This document shows positions 16,365 to 26,975 of a DNA stretch of 64,000 nt, in pieces. Made by a program: the position numbers and the translations under genes. Positions within the stretch are counted from its first letter, which is position 1. Every line of letters starts with the position of its first letter. The stretch is from Deinococcales bacterium (lineage in GTDB: Bacteria > Deinococcota > Deinococci > Deinococcales > JAAFIG01), in assembly GCA_025352125.1 (NCBI GenBank), contig JANXTZ010000058.1:1-64000 (forward strand), in the 5' to 3' direction. The notes beneath the pieces are model-generated. The model ran no database searches, was not told the origin of the DNA, and saw nothing but the letters and a program-made list of their open reading frames with translations.

Positions 16365-16820
16365 TTAGCGTTCCCAAAACGCTGGCGGCTCAATCCCCAA
16401 TGCCCGCAAGTACACGTAACCCTGCCCACGATGGTGAATCTCGTTGTCCACCCAATACTGGACTTTCCACAGGTTGGGGGTGGCTTCAGTCATCCAGAAA
16501 TTGTCGGCTTCGACGGCGTTCAAACGATCAACCGTCACGCCCTTCCAAACCTCGAGCAATTGCGAGTCGGTTTCATCCCAGGCTTGTAAAAGCGCTTCTT
16601 TGGTGGTCACATCATCAAAAGCGGGTTGCCATTTCCATTCGCCCGTAACCACACCTTTTAGGGTCGGAATGATTTGCAGCATCTCGAGCGCCAGTTTGTC
16701 GTAAGGTCGCATGTTGCCAATAGTGAAGGTAAACAATTGATTTTCGGGGAACAACTCGAGGGTGCGGCGTGAAAGGTGGCGATGTCCCATCCAATGTTCG
16801 AGAATCAAAGCTGTGTTCAT
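16365..16820 (-). CDS. DinB-family protein
   Basis: DinB/YfiT-like proteins are four-helix-bundle, metal-binding proteins, many acting as thiol-dependent S-transferases or stress proteins. This 151-residue protein has the family's helix layout with candidate metal ligands in ILEHWMGHRHLSRR and in the conserved DNEIHHRGQGYVYLRALG near the C-terminus. AAAGGAAAAG precedes ATG 16820; the extra 29 codons upstream have no ribosome site. DinB proteins are numerous in Deinococcus genomes, some being damage-inducible. The substrate is unknown. Confidence 0.82.
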   Translation of the reverse strand: MNTALILEHWMGHRHLSRRTLELFPENQLFTFTIGNMRPYDKLALEMLQIIPTLKGVVTGEWKWQPAFDDVTTKEALLQAWDETDSQLLEVWKGVTVDRLNAVEADNFWMTEATPNLWKVQYWVDNEIHHRGQGYVYLRALGIEPPAFWER

Positions 16821-17000
16821 GGTCTTTTCCTTTGGCGTGTCGCTACACGCTTGGTTAGGCAATGCAACCGATGTTGTTCGAGCAAAATTGTTTGACCTGA
16901 GCCTCAAAAAATGATTTTGTTGGTATGCGAATTATAAGTCTTAATCTGTTTAAAACATATCACGAATCACTGTTTTACGTCAAGACTCGAGCCAAACACT

Positions 17001-17029
17001 CGGCGAACGAAGAAAGATTTCGTTCGCCG
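17001..17029 (-). terminator. Hairpin downstream of ppa
   Basis: CGGCGAACGAA (17001-17011) and TTCGTTCGCCG (17019-17029) form an 11-pair stem with a seven-base loop, 34 bases past the ppa stop on the minus strand. The following T-tract is poor, so efficiency is uncertain. Confidence 0.5.
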
Positions 17030-17063
17030 ATTTGGGTCAATACACTCGATTTTTAAGCAAAAC

Positions 17064-17603
17064 TCAACCAACAATTGGTACGCGTTTGCCACGTTCGATG
17101 CAGTATAGAATTTCTTCCATTGCCTCCAAGCGCCCTCGCCAGCCTTTGGTTTCAACCGCCTTGCCCTCTAAGGTTTTGTACTCCGAAAAAAAGTGCTCGA
17201 TCTCGTCCAGTACGTGCGCGGCAACATCCTCGAGTTCGACGGTGTCGGTAAAACGCGGGTCGTTGTGCGTGACTGCCAAAATTTTTTCGTCCTCGCCCTT
17301 GTCATCTTTCATGACCAGCATTCCGACCACCCGAGCCTCGACCAGAACACCAGGAACAAACGCGTGGGTTGAAAGCAGCACGACATCCAAAGGGTCGCCG
17401 TCGCCACCCAAGGTTGAGGGAATAAAACCATAATCGCCCGGGTAGGACATGCTGGCAAACAACACACGGTCAAGTTTCATGACGCCGAAGTCTTTGTCAT
17501 ATTCGTATTTGTTCGAGCCGCCTTTTGGCACTTCGATCACGACATTGACGATTTCGGGCGAATTTTCGCCGGCGGGCAAGTTGTACAAATTTGGTTTTGC
17601 CAT
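17064..17603 (-). CDS. ppa: Inorganic pyrophosphatase (family I, soluble)
   Basis: Ppa hydrolyses pyrophosphate from biosynthetic reactions to phosphate. The 179-residue protein has the family-I active-site residues: KYEYDKDFG, YPGDYGFIP, the DGDPLDVVLL motif with its metal-binding aspartates, and MKDDKGEDEK. CAGGAG precedes the ATG. The leader is unusual because a full intrinsic terminator (17626-17657) lies between the TATAAT box near 17702 and the ribosome site. A membrane pyrophosphatase is also encoded at 36656. Confidence 0.95.
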   Translation of the reverse strand: MAKPNLYNLPAGENSPEIVNVVIEVPKGGSNKYEYDKDFGVMKLDRVLFASMSYPGDYGFIPSTLGGDGDPLDVVLLSTHAFVPGVLVEARVVGMLVMKDDKGEDEKILAVTHNDPRFTDTVELEDVAAHVLDEIEHFFSEYKTLEGKAVETKGWRGRLEAMEEILYCIERGKRVPIVG

Positions 17604-17625
17604 TTTCAGCTCCTGTCATTTTGGT

Positions 17626-17657
17626 AAAAAATCCACACCCGAAAATCTCGGGTGTGG
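17626..17657 (-). terminator. Intrinsic terminator inside the ppa leader (candidate attenuator)
   Basis: On the minus strand, CCACACCCGA and TCGGGTGTGG form a 10-pair perfect stem with a five-base loop, followed by ATTTTTT. No minus-strand gene lies just upstream; miaA is divergent. The predicted ppa promoter (TTATAAT, about 17702-17708) is upstream. The hairpin therefore sits in the ppa 5' leader, 23 bases before its ribosome site. Confidence 0.6.
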
Positions 17658-17760
17658 CGGGCAGATTCTGATTTCTGAGCGCAAGAAACGGCTCGCTCTG
17701 AGCATTATAACGGGTTTTAAGGCATTGTGTGGTTTTGTCCAGAACGGTTAGAGTGATGTT

Positions 17761-18717
17761 GTGAGGCGAAGCGCCACCAACAAAACACTGCCCATTCCTG
17801 TGCTGGCTGGACCGACCGCCAGTGGAAAAACCGCCCTGTCGCTCGAGATGGCTGCACGCTACCCCGTCGAAATCATCAGTAGCGATGCCATGATGGTCTA
17901 CCGGGGGATGGACATTGGCACCGCCAAACCCGGACCCCTCGAGCGCGGCAGCGTTCCGCATCACATGATCGACTTGATCGAACCTGGTGACGATTACAGC
18001 GTCAGCGCCTGGGTGGTACAAGCCGAGAAAGTCATTGGCGAGATTCTGAAGCGCAAACGCATTCCCTTGGTGGTTGGGGGCACAGGTTTTTACATTCGCA
18101 GCTTGGCGCAAGGCTTGCCGACCACGCCAGCCTCAAACCACAATGCGATTTTGCAACTCGAGGCAGAACTAGCCGAGAAGGGCTTGGAGGTCATGCTCGC
18201 AGAACTCGAGCGAGCCAGCCCAGAAGACGCCATTCGTACCGAGCGCAATCCGAGGCGGGTGTTGCGGGCGCTCGAGATTTACCGCAGTTCAGGCAAGCCT
18301 CCCAGTTTTTTTGCCTTAAAGCCAGCCGCGTATTTGTATTCCAAACTGGTGCTCTTGCCGCCCAGGGCGACACTGGAATCCAGAATCCAAGCCCGCACCA
18401 AAACCATGATCGAAGCGGGTCTGATCATGGAAGCCGCCGAACTGAGCCTGGATTTTGTCAAAGACGGCAAACGCCTGACCTCGTTTCAAGCCATCGGTTA
18501 CAAGCAAGCCATCGACCACATGACGGGTGTGATTCAACTTGATGAGGTCGAACGGCGCATCAACTTGGCGACCCGTCAACTTGCCAAACGCCAGGAAACC
18601 TGGTTCAAAGCCGAACCTGACGCGACCATCCTGACCAACATCGAAGATGCCCGAACTGAATTGGATGCGCGTCTCGAGCGCTGGCACACGATGTACAACG
18701 AGCGCGGCTGGGAATAA
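17761..18717 (+). CDS. miaA: tRNA dimethylallyltransferase
   Basis: MiaA adds a dimethylallyl group to A37 of tRNAs that read codons starting with U. The 318-residue protein has the P-loop GPTASGKTALS, SSDAMMVYRGMDIGTAKP, HHMIDLIEPGDDYSV and the family signature VVGGTGFYIRSL. RNPRRVLRALEIY and the C-terminal IGYKQAIDHM and TRQLAKRQETWF follow. The GTG start lies six bases after TAGAGT, predicting a leaderless mRNA. It is divergent from ppa and followed by the molybdoenzyme gene. Confidence 0.94.
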   Translation: MRRSATNKTLPIPVLAGPTASGKTALSLEMAARYPVEIISSDAMMVYRGMDIGTAKPGPLERGSVPHHMIDLIEPGDDYSVSAWVVQAEKVIGEILKRKRIPLVVGGTGFYIRSLAQGLPTTPASNHNAILQLEAELAEKGLEVMLAELERASPEDAIRTERNPRRVLRALEIYRSSGKPPSFFALKPAAYLYSKLVLLPPRATLESRIQARTKTMIEAGLIMEAAELSLDFVKDGKRLTSFQAIGYKQAIDHMTGVIQLDEVERRINLATRQLAKRQETWFKAEPDATILTNIEDARTELDARLERWHTMYNERGWE

Positions 18718-18776
18718 GGCTCGAGCTTTGTGTGCTGGGTTTGAACCAATTTCTTTGGATGCGCGTATGCTAAATC

Positions 18777-20219
18777 ATGATACCTGTACTCTTGATTGGA
18801 TTTATTGCCAGTGTTGCGCTCTCAGCCGTGGGATTGCTGGCTCGACTTGCCAACCTCGCGCCGTTCCCAGCCGAAAAACTCTATAACTGGGCGACCTATC
18901 AACTCGGTGTGCCAGCCATGTTTCAGTTGGTGCACAAGATTTTTGGCTTCGGCGAGGGTGGCAAAATTTTTGCCTTTGTTGGCGTTCTGTTCGCCTGGGT
19001 TGGCGGGTTGACCCTGCTTGGGCTTGCACCGCCACTGATCGGCGGTTTGGTGGTTGCCGTCGTGTCACTCCTTTTCGTGAATCCAATCTGGGCACTGGTG
19101 TACGGACTGCTTTACATTGGTTTGCGTTTTGCGCTCTCGCCCGTGCAGACCGACCCCAATCGTCGCGGGGTGCTGAACACCTTAAGCCTGGCTTCGCTTG
19201 GCTTGTTTGGCGCTGGCGTGGCGGGTGCGTTGCGTCCCCTGTTCACAGGCCCAGTCGGCAAGACCAATGTCACAACCGCCGCCGCCAACTCGAGCAAAAC
19301 CCCGTTGCTCGAGGGACTGACCAGTCAAGACGATTTTTATTACGTGTCAATCAACAACGAAGCCCTCGACCCGCGCATAGCTGAGAACAACTGGAAACTC
19401 GAGGTGGATGGTCTGGTGAAAACCCCGCAGAAGTTTGCGCTCGCCGACCTCAAAACGTTCAAACCCGTCGATCTCGAGCTGACCATGTGCTGCATCTCCA
19501 ACCCGGTTGGTGGCGATTTGATCGGCAACGCCATCTGGACAGGTTTAAAGTTCAAAGACTTGATGGACAAGGTGGGTGTGCAGCCCGGCGCAAAATGGGT
19601 GACCTGGGAAGCCGAAGACGGTTTTTATGAGTCCATTGCGTTGCGTGATGCGCTCGAGCAAGACGTGATGCTGGCGTACAGCATGAACGGTGAGGCATTA
19701 AATTTCAAGCACGGCTTTCCACTTCGGGTGATTGTTCCAGGGCGTTTTGGCATGAAACAACCGCGCTGGCTGACCAAAATCACGTTCACGAGCGACGAAA
19801 AACCAGGCTACTGGGCAAACCGTGGTTGGAGCAAAACCGCGTTTATTGCGCCACTCTCGAGAATCGACTACCCGACGCGTGGCTTGGTCTTCAAACCAGG
19901 CGAGGTTGTGAAAGCTCGAGGGATTGCGGCGGCGGGCAACAAGCAAATCACCAAGGTCGAAGTCTCAACAAATGGCGGGGATAGCTGGCTCGAGGCAACC
20001 TTGCAACCCAAACGCAGCAAGTGGGCTTGGACGCAGTGGACGCTCGATTGGAAGGCAGAGGCGGGCACTGCGGACTTGGGAGAAATCAAAAGTGGGCGGC
20101 AGTTTATCGTGCGTTGTTACGCCGATGGTGTGGTGCAGGGCAGCGAGGAACGTGACAGTCTGCCTGAAGCCGCCAGTGGCTTGCACCGTCTGACGGTAAG
20201 CGTTCCAAACAAAGCTTGA
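18777..20219 (+). CDS. Membrane-anchored molybdopterin oxidoreductase, sulfite oxidase family
   Basis: The 480-residue protein joins about 160 residues with four or five hydrophobic segments to a periplasmic-side catalytic domain. The molybdenum-cofactor domain has the likely Mo-ligand cysteine in LTMCCISNPVGGDLIG (Cys238 or Cys239) and GFPLRVIVPGRFGMKQPRWL. The end is the Ig-like dimerisation domain (KVEVSTNGGDSWLEA, WTLDW). Relatives act on sulfite or on oxidised methionine. No haem partner gene is nearby, so the electron acceptor is unknown. TATGCT lies five bases before the ATG, predicting a leaderless mRNA. Confidence 0.85.
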   Translation: MIPVLLIGFIASVALSAVGLLARLANLAPFPAEKLYNWATYQLGVPAMFQLVHKIFGFGEGGKIFAFVGVLFAWVGGLTLLGLAPPLIGGLVVAVVSLLFVNPIWALVYGLLYIGLRFALSPVQTDPNRRGVLNTLSLASLGLFGAGVAGALRPLFTGPVGKTNVTTAAANSSKTPLLEGLTSQDDFYYVSINNEALDPRIAENNWKLEVDGLVKTPQKFALADLKTFKPVDLELTMCCISNPVGGDLIGNAIWTGLKFKDLMDKVGVQPGAKWVTWEAEDGFYESIALRDALEQDVMLAYSMNGEALNFKHGFPLRVIVPGRFGMKQPRWLTKITFTSDEKPGYWANRGWSKTAFIAPLSRIDYPTRGLVFKPGEVVKARGIAAAGNKQITKVEVSTNGGDSWLEATLQPKRSKWAWTQWTLDWKAEAGTADLGEIKSGRQFIVRCYADGVVQGSEERDSLPEAASGLHRLTVSVPNKA

Positions 20220-20235
20220 GTTTTAGCATTCTTCT

Positions 20236-20262
20236 GTCGCTCGAGTCGCAAACTCGAGCGAC
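20236..20262. terminator. Convergent-gene terminator hairpin with CTCGAG in both arms
   Basis: GTCGCTCGAGT and ACTCGAGCGAC form an 11-pair perfect stem with a five-base loop between the molybdoenzyme gene and the convergent Uma2 gene. T-tracts are short. Confidence 0.55.
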
Positions 20263-20269
20263 GGAGAGT

Positions 20270-20842
20270 TTATTCGCCTTCTTCGATTGCAGGTAAGTTT
20301 TCGTACAAATCTGAAAGCCTCAGTTCAAACTCGAGGCTGGGGAATTTTAGGATGTCGTTGTTGGTCAGGTGTTCGTAAATCCATTTTTCATCCTGACGCA
20401 AAAAAACTTCAACAATGGTTTGGTTTTGCGAAACCAGCACGTACTGTTCGAGGCTTAAAATTTTCTGGTATTGCTCCCATTTTTCGCCTCGATCAAACAC
20501 TTCGGTGCTGTTTGAAAGCACTTCAACAATAATGTTTGGGCGGTGTGTCACTCGAGATGAATCGATGCTGGAGTCGCAAGTGACAAAAATATCAGGATAG
20601 TAACCACGTCCATTTGGTGTTTTGAGAATGACATCGTTGATGAAAATACGGCAGCCTTGTGCGAGAACTTTTGTTAATAAACTTGCGTACAAGATTCCTG
20701 CAAGCATGTTATGACGTTGAGTTCCGCCTGCCATGATGAACAAGTTGCCATCTACAAACTCGTGTCGTGTCTGTAAGTGTTGCTCGAATTCGACGTATTC
20801 GGCAAAAGTCGTTCCAGTTTTCACGGGCGCTTCGCGGAGCAT
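20270..20842 (-). CDS. Uma2/DUF820-family putative restriction-like endonuclease
   Basis: The 190-residue protein has the Uma2 pattern: TFAEYVEFEQ, HEFVDGNLFIMAGG, the PD-(D/E)xK-like core (GYYPDIFVTCD, then NIIVEVLSNSTEVFDRGEK) and YVLVSQNQTIVEVF. This family is abundant in cyanobacteria and Deinococcota. Its fold is that of nucleases, but its function is unknown. TATACT lies six bases before the ATG, predicting a leaderless mRNA. A second member of the family is at 60336. Confidence 0.82.
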   Translation of the reverse strand: MLREAPVKTGTTFAEYVEFEQHLQTRHEFVDGNLFIMAGGTQRHNMLAGILYASLLTKVLAQGCRIFINDVILKTPNGRGYYPDIFVTCDSSIDSSRVTHRPNIIVEVLSNSTEVFDRGEKWEQYQKILSLEQYVLVSQNQTIVEVFLRQDEKWIYEHLTNNDILKFPSLEFELRLSDLYENLPAIEEGE

Positions 20843-20917
20843 GAAAAAAGTATACGCCAGTTTGGATTATGTTCGGCTAGGCTTTCAGCATCTTCATGCT
20901 CGAGTTGCCCAAAACCG

Positions 20918-22927
<2,010 letters not shown>

Positions 22928-22979
22928 AGTCCTTGCCTCGAGCAGAGCCTCATCGTTTCACTGTAGAATTTGAACCGTT

Positions 22980-23984
22980 GTGAAATCCTTTCGTATTTTA
23001 TTGGTCATTGTTGCCGCCCTGGTTTTGCTGCTCGGTGGCGGCTGGTTGTATGCCTCCAAGTTGGTGTCGCCCACGGGCTTTGGTAAGGTCACGCTCGAGA
23101 TCAAACCTGGCATGAACATGTCCGATGTCGCCAAAAAGCTCGAGGATGCTGGATTGATTCGATCCTCGCAAGCGTTTCGGGCGCTGCTGAAACTGACCAA
23201 TCAAGAAGTCGTCGTGCAAGAAGGTTTGTACGATCTCGACGGCACGCTCTCGAACCTCGAGATTGCCAAGAAACTGGGTTTAAAAGGTCGCCCCAGGGAA
23301 ATTCGGGTTGCCATTCCAGAGGGTTTGCGGCTGGTGGACATCGCGGCGAGGTTTGGGGGCACGCCATTTGGCTCGAGGGAAGATTTTATAAAAGCCTTTG
23401 CCAACAAATCCCTTGAGGCTGAAAGCAAGAACGCCCCAAATTTGGAGGGTTTTTTGTTCCCAGCCACGTATTTGTTCAGACCCGAAGATACCCCAGAAAG
23501 CATTGCCAAAACCCTGGTGAATCGTTTTGACCAAGAACGCTCAAACTCGAGACTGGAAAAACTAAAAGCGCTGAAACTCAGTGTGTTTGACTGGGTGACG
23601 CTCGCCAGCGTGGTGCAAGCCGAGGCGGGCAACAACCCTGAGATGCCCACCATTGCGGGAGTGTTCCTCAATCGGCTCGAGATTGGCATGGCGTTGCAAT
23701 CAGACCCGATCATCGCCTACGGTCTGAACAAGCGACTGCCCGAACTCAGCCGTGCGGGAGGAGATTTCAAGATCGATACGCCCTACAATTCTTACCTGCA
23801 CGTCGGTTTGCCGCCGACACCGATCAACAACCCTGGCAGCGCGGCGCTCGAAGCAATTTTGAGGGCAAAACGCACGGACTCGAGCGGTCAGAAGTATTTG
23901 TACTTTTTGCACGGTCGGGGCGGCGAGTTCAGACCGAACACGAATTTCAACGCGCATTTGCGTGACACAAACAGGTTTCGTTGA
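22980..23984 (+). CDS. mltG: Endolytic murein transglycosylase
   Basis: MltG cleaves nascent peptidoglycan strands at the inner membrane. The 334-residue protein has one N-terminal membrane anchor (ILLVIVAALVLLLGGGWLYA), a LysM-like domain and the YceG catalytic domain. The last contains the catalytic Glu in ASVVQAEAGNNPEMP, FLNRLEIGMALQSDP and INNPGSAALEA. The GTG start follows a TAGAAT box by ten bases. Its stop overlaps the start of the next gene by four bases (TTGA). Confidence 0.93.
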   Translation: MKSFRILLVIVAALVLLLGGGWLYASKLVSPTGFGKVTLEIKPGMNMSDVAKKLEDAGLIRSSQAFRALLKLTNQEVVVQEGLYDLDGTLSNLEIAKKLGLKGRPREIRVAIPEGLRLVDIAARFGGTPFGSREDFIKAFANKSLEAESKNAPNLEGFLFPATYLFRPEDTPESIAKTLVNRFDQERSNSRLEKLKALKLSVFDWVTLASVVQAEAGNNPEMPTIAGVFLNRLEIGMALQSDPIIAYGLNKRLPELSRAGGDFKIDTPYNSYLHVGLPPTPINNPGSAALEAILRAKRTDSSGQKYLYFLHGRGGEFRPNTNFNAHLRDTNRFR

Positions 23985-24547
23985 TTCCAAATTCATCCGC
24001 CAGCAAGGCAGATGGGCGTTCCTGGGCGAAAAAATTGCGCCCAAGTTTGCCGAATATTTCAAGTGAAGTCTGCAAGCATCTCGAAAAATTCTTGAAATCT
24101 TCAGATGCTCAGGTGGTGCTGGCTTATAAAGCATTCGGTTCTGAGATCAATCTCGAGGCGCTGGTCACAGCCTGTCCGAATCTCGAGTTTTGGACGACCC
24201 GCGTCAACCCAAACTCCAGATTGTCCTTGCATCCTCTCAAAAGCGCTTCAACCCGTAACAAACTTGGAATGCTCGAGCCTGACCTGTCCGAACCCGAACT
24301 CGAGCCAGAATTGGTTGATGTGGTGCTCGTGCCTGGGTTGTTGTTTGACCATTTTGGAACGCGGTTGGGGCACGGCGCGGGATTTTATGACCGGCTGTTG
24401 CCCAAGTTGCGTTCAAATGTGGTTTTGATTGGCGTGACCCACGATGCACTCCTGCTCGAGATTTCGTTGCCAAGAGAGGTGCTTGATGTTCCCATGACGC
24501 AAATTGTGACCGAATCGGGTTTGATCATTTGCGAATACCAGCCTTAA
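23981..24547 (+). CDS. 5-formyltetrahydrofolate cyclo-ligase
   Basis: This enzyme uses ATP to convert 5-formyl-THF to 5,10-methenyl-THF. The 188-residue protein matches the family's usual size. It has an N-terminal basic segment, VLVPGLLFDHFGTRLGHGAGFYDRLL (split: substrate loop and the diagnostic GHGAGFYDR), and VPMTQIVTESG at the end. The TTG start overlaps the mltG stop (TTGA), so the two are coupled. glyA and folC in this window belong to the same folate metabolism. Confidence 0.88.
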   Translation: MIPNSSASKADGRSWAKKLRPSLPNISSEVCKHLEKFLKSSDAQVVLAYKAFGSEINLEALVTACPNLEFWTTRVNPNSRLSLHPLKSASTRNKLGMLEPDLSEPELEPELVDVVLVPGLLFDHFGTRLGHGAGFYDRLLPKLRSNVVLIGVTHDALLLEISLPREVLDVPMTQIVTESGLIICEYQP

Positions 24548-24564
24548 ATTGCAGTCCAGGTTGA

Positions 24565-24593
24565 TTGATCTTCTTCACCTCTCGGCTTACAGT
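24565..24593 (+). promoter_or_regulatory. Promoter giving a leaderless polyprenyl synthase mRNA
   Basis: TTGATC (24565-24570), 17 bases, TACAGT (24588-24593), then six bases to GTG 24600. This spacing decides the start codon of the gene. Confidence 0.65.
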
Positions 24594-24599
24594 GAGGGC

Positions 24600-25616
24600 G
24601 TGACCATCGCAAGTTCAAACTCGAGTCTCGATTCGGGGCGTGTTTCAAACGCCATTGGCGGTTTTATTGATGCCGTTTTGCCCAAGTCCCATGCCATTCC
24701 CGAAATCGCTCAGTTGTACGCCATGATGCGCGAGTACCCGTCGCGTCCTGGAAAAATGATTCGCTCAAAATTGTTGATTGCCTCTGCCATCGCGCACGGT
24801 GCAAGTTTTGAACGGGCGCTTCCCCTGGCGGCGGCGCTCGAGTTGTTCCAGAATTGGGTTTTGATTCATGATGACATCGAGGACGATTCGGATGAACGGC
24901 GCGGCAAGCCTGCGCTGCACCGTTTGTATCCGGCTGCGCTGGCAATCAATGCTGGCGACGCGCTGCATATTTACATGTGGCAGGTGGTGCATCAGGCGGG
25001 GGTCGCGGGTGCGTTCGAGGAGTTTTTGGAAATGATCCACCGCACCGCCGAGGGGCAGCAGATGGATTTGTCATGGGTGGCGCAGGCGCGTTGGGATGTC
25101 AGCCCAAGCGATTACCTCGAGATGGTGCGGCTCAAAACGGCACGTTACACGGTGGTTTCGCCGCTCAAGCTGGGAGCGTTGGCGGCGGGTTGTGCTCCAG
25201 ACGAGAAACTCGAGCTGGCGGGTTTGGATTTGGGTGTGGCGTTTCAAATCAGGGACGATGTGCTGAATCTGGATGGTGATTTTGCCAGTTACGGCAAGGA
25301 AATCGCGGGTGATCTCTTCGAGGGCAAGCGCACACTCATGCTGCTGCACATGCTCGAGCGTTTGAAGCCAGACGAAAAATCTGAGGTGGTTCAGATTCTC
25401 GAGAAACCGCGATTGCAAAAAACAACGGCGGAGGTGGAACGAATTCTGGTCTTGATGAGGTCACATGGCAGCATTGACTTTGCCCAATCGGTCGCCTCGG
25501 ATTTTGGAACTCGAGGTTTGGATTTGCTGCATCAAGCCCTGGCAGACTTGCCCGTTCAGGCGGCGGCGCTGGAAATTCTTGAAACGGCAAAGTCTTTCGT
25601 GACCCGCAAAACCTGA
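24600..25616 (+). CDS. Long-chain polyprenyl diphosphate synthase
   Basis: The 338-residue protein has both aspartate-rich motifs of trans-prenyltransferases: LIHDDIEDDSDERRG (residues 88-102) and FQIRDDVLNL. SRPGKMIRSKLL near the start binds isopentenyl diphosphate. It elongates allylic diphosphates, probably for the menaquinone tail or carotenoids. The exact chain length cannot be read. GTG 24600 is chosen on promoter spacing; the frame is open from 24549 without signals. It follows mltG and the cyclo-ligase gene. Confidence 0.88.
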   Translation: MTIASSNSSLDSGRVSNAIGGFIDAVLPKSHAIPEIAQLYAMMREYPSRPGKMIRSKLLIASAIAHGASFERALPLAAALELFQNWVLIHDDIEDDSDERRGKPALHRLYPAALAINAGDALHIYMWQVVHQAGVAGAFEEFLEMIHRTAEGQQMDLSWVAQARWDVSPSDYLEMVRLKTARYTVVSPLKLGALAAGCAPDEKLELAGLDLGVAFQIRDDVLNLDGDFASYGKEIAGDLFEGKRTLMLLHMLERLKPDEKSEVVQILEKPRLQKTTAEVERILVLMRSHGSIDFAQSVASDFGTRGLDLLHQALADLPVQAAALEILETAKSFVTRKT

Positions 25617-25708
25617 TTTTCTCAATTTTGGCTCGAGATTGTCTGTTTCGTTGTCGATGGCGGTGTCGGTTTTGAATGCTTCAAGGATTTTCGGGTTAAA
25701 CTAAAGCC

Positions 25709-26743
25709 ATGGCGCAAGTGCTTGTCCTCGATGATGAACCCTCCATTGGTCGGTTGATTGACGCAATCTTGAGCGGCGCAGGTTACGAGGTCAGAAGTTT
25801 TACCCGTGCCAAAGATGCGCTCGAGGCGCTTGAGAGCTTCGAGCCTGACGCGATTATTTCCGACATCAACATGCCTGGCATGGACGGTTTGGAATTTTGC
25901 CGGGTGGTGCGTGAAAAAGACCGTTTTCATTTCACGCCGTTTATTTTCTTGTCGGCACTCTCCGAGCGCCGCGACATGCGCGAGGGCATGAACCAGGGTG
26001 CTGACGATTACCTGACCAAACCCTTCACCAGCCAAGAACTTCTCGAGTCGCTCGAGGTGCGAATTCGTCGTTCCGAAGAACTGCGTCCCGCCAGAATTGA
26101 CACGATAGAGGCACGCGCTCTGGGCGAAGCAAGTTTGACCTGGAAGGGGCAGGAGGTCGTCTGGGGTTCAAAAAAAGCCGCAGAATTCTTTTTTCTTCTG
26201 CTCGAGCATCCGAACGGTGTGACCACCTGGGAGGCAGCTGAGGCGTTGTGGCCCGACAAGGACGAATCCAAAGCCGCCAGCGTGTTTCACACGACCCTGC
26301 ACCGTTTGCGCAAAACGCTCGAGATGGACATTGTGCAGTCCACCAACCGGCGCTATTACATCGCGCCCGATCTGACAATCGTTTATGACGTTCAAGAGTA
26401 CCTGGCAGCCGCCAAGGGGGCACAAGCCACCAGAGACACATCTTTGTTTGACAAAGCCGCCGGCTTGTACCGTGGCAGTTACATGGCGGGGTTTGAATCT
26501 GCCTGGTGCGAGGACCAGCGCGACACCTTGCACGCCACGCATCTGGGTTTATTGAGCGAAGCCAGCAAGGTTTTGGAAAGCCAAAACAACATGCAGCAGG
26601 CGGCATGGTATGCCCATCTTGCAACCCAACACGAACCGTACAGCGATTCGGTCTGGAATGAATTGGCACGCCTTTTTGACCTGATGGGCGACTCGAGGCG
26701 GGCGGAGCGTGCCCGAGAGCGCAGTTCAAATTGGGATTTCTAG
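25709..26743 (+). CDS. Response regulator with BTAD (SARP-like) output domain
   Basis: Residues 1-120 form a receiver: LVLDDEPSIG, phospho-acceptor Asp in IISDINMPGMDG, and YLTKPF with the conserved Lys. An OmpR/SARP winged helix follows (KKAAEFFFLLLEHPNGVTT, SVFHTTLHRLRKTL). The C-terminal bacterial transcriptional activation domain of TPR-like helices includes AAGLYRGSYMAGFESAWCEDQR. The 344 residues fit this architecture. No kinase is adjacent. TAAACT lies six bases before the ATG, so the mRNA is probably leaderless. The target genes are unknown. Confidence 0.85.
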   Translation: MAQVLVLDDEPSIGRLIDAILSGAGYEVRSFTRAKDALEALESFEPDAIISDINMPGMDGLEFCRVVREKDRFHFTPFIFLSALSERRDMREGMNQGADDYLTKPFTSQELLESLEVRIRRSEELRPARIDTIEARALGEASLTWKGQEVVWGSKKAAEFFFLLLEHPNGVTTWEAAEALWPDKDESKAASVFHTTLHRLRKTLEMDIVQSTNRRYYIAPDLTIVYDVQEYLAAAKGAQATRDTSLFDKAAGLYRGSYMAGFESAWCEDQRDTLHATHLGLLSEASKVLESQNNMQQAAWYAHLATQHEPYSDSVWNELARLFDLMGDSRRAERARERSSNWDF

Positions 26744-26975
26744 CCAAAGACAAATTTTTGAAGTCTGTCAAAACCTTCATCAATCCTTGAGCTTAACTGA
26801 CACGGGTTTATATCAGATGCTCAATTCTCGAGTGGCTGACACGATTTTTTTGTACACAAGGCAACTTGGTTAAAGATTGGGTTTTGAACTCAGGTCATAA
26901 ACTCTATTTGTTAACTAAACCAATGTTTAGAATTCTCGTACTGTGTTGCTTAAAGACTCCAGTTACAATCTTGTC
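26744..26975. other. Gene-free interval
   Basis: No gene or stable hairpin is evident over these 232 bases. They contain one CTCGAG and A/T-rich stretches (for example around 26880-26940), and the TACAAT promoter box of the next gene at 26964-26969. Confidence 0.5.

Noticed and set aside
16183-16368. 61-codon ORF upstream of gyrA
   Set aside because: It runs through the long perfect hairpin, has no ribosome site or promoter spacing, and shows no protein-like composition.
16973-16985. Response-motif half-site TTACGTC upstream of the DinB gene and near ppa
   Set aside because: There is no second half-site at the right distance, and it lies at the 3' end of ppa, far from a start.
17604-17708. 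Fluoride riboswitch before ppa
   Set aside because: The conserved motif residues of the crcB/fluoride aptamer could not be found; only the terminator is clear.
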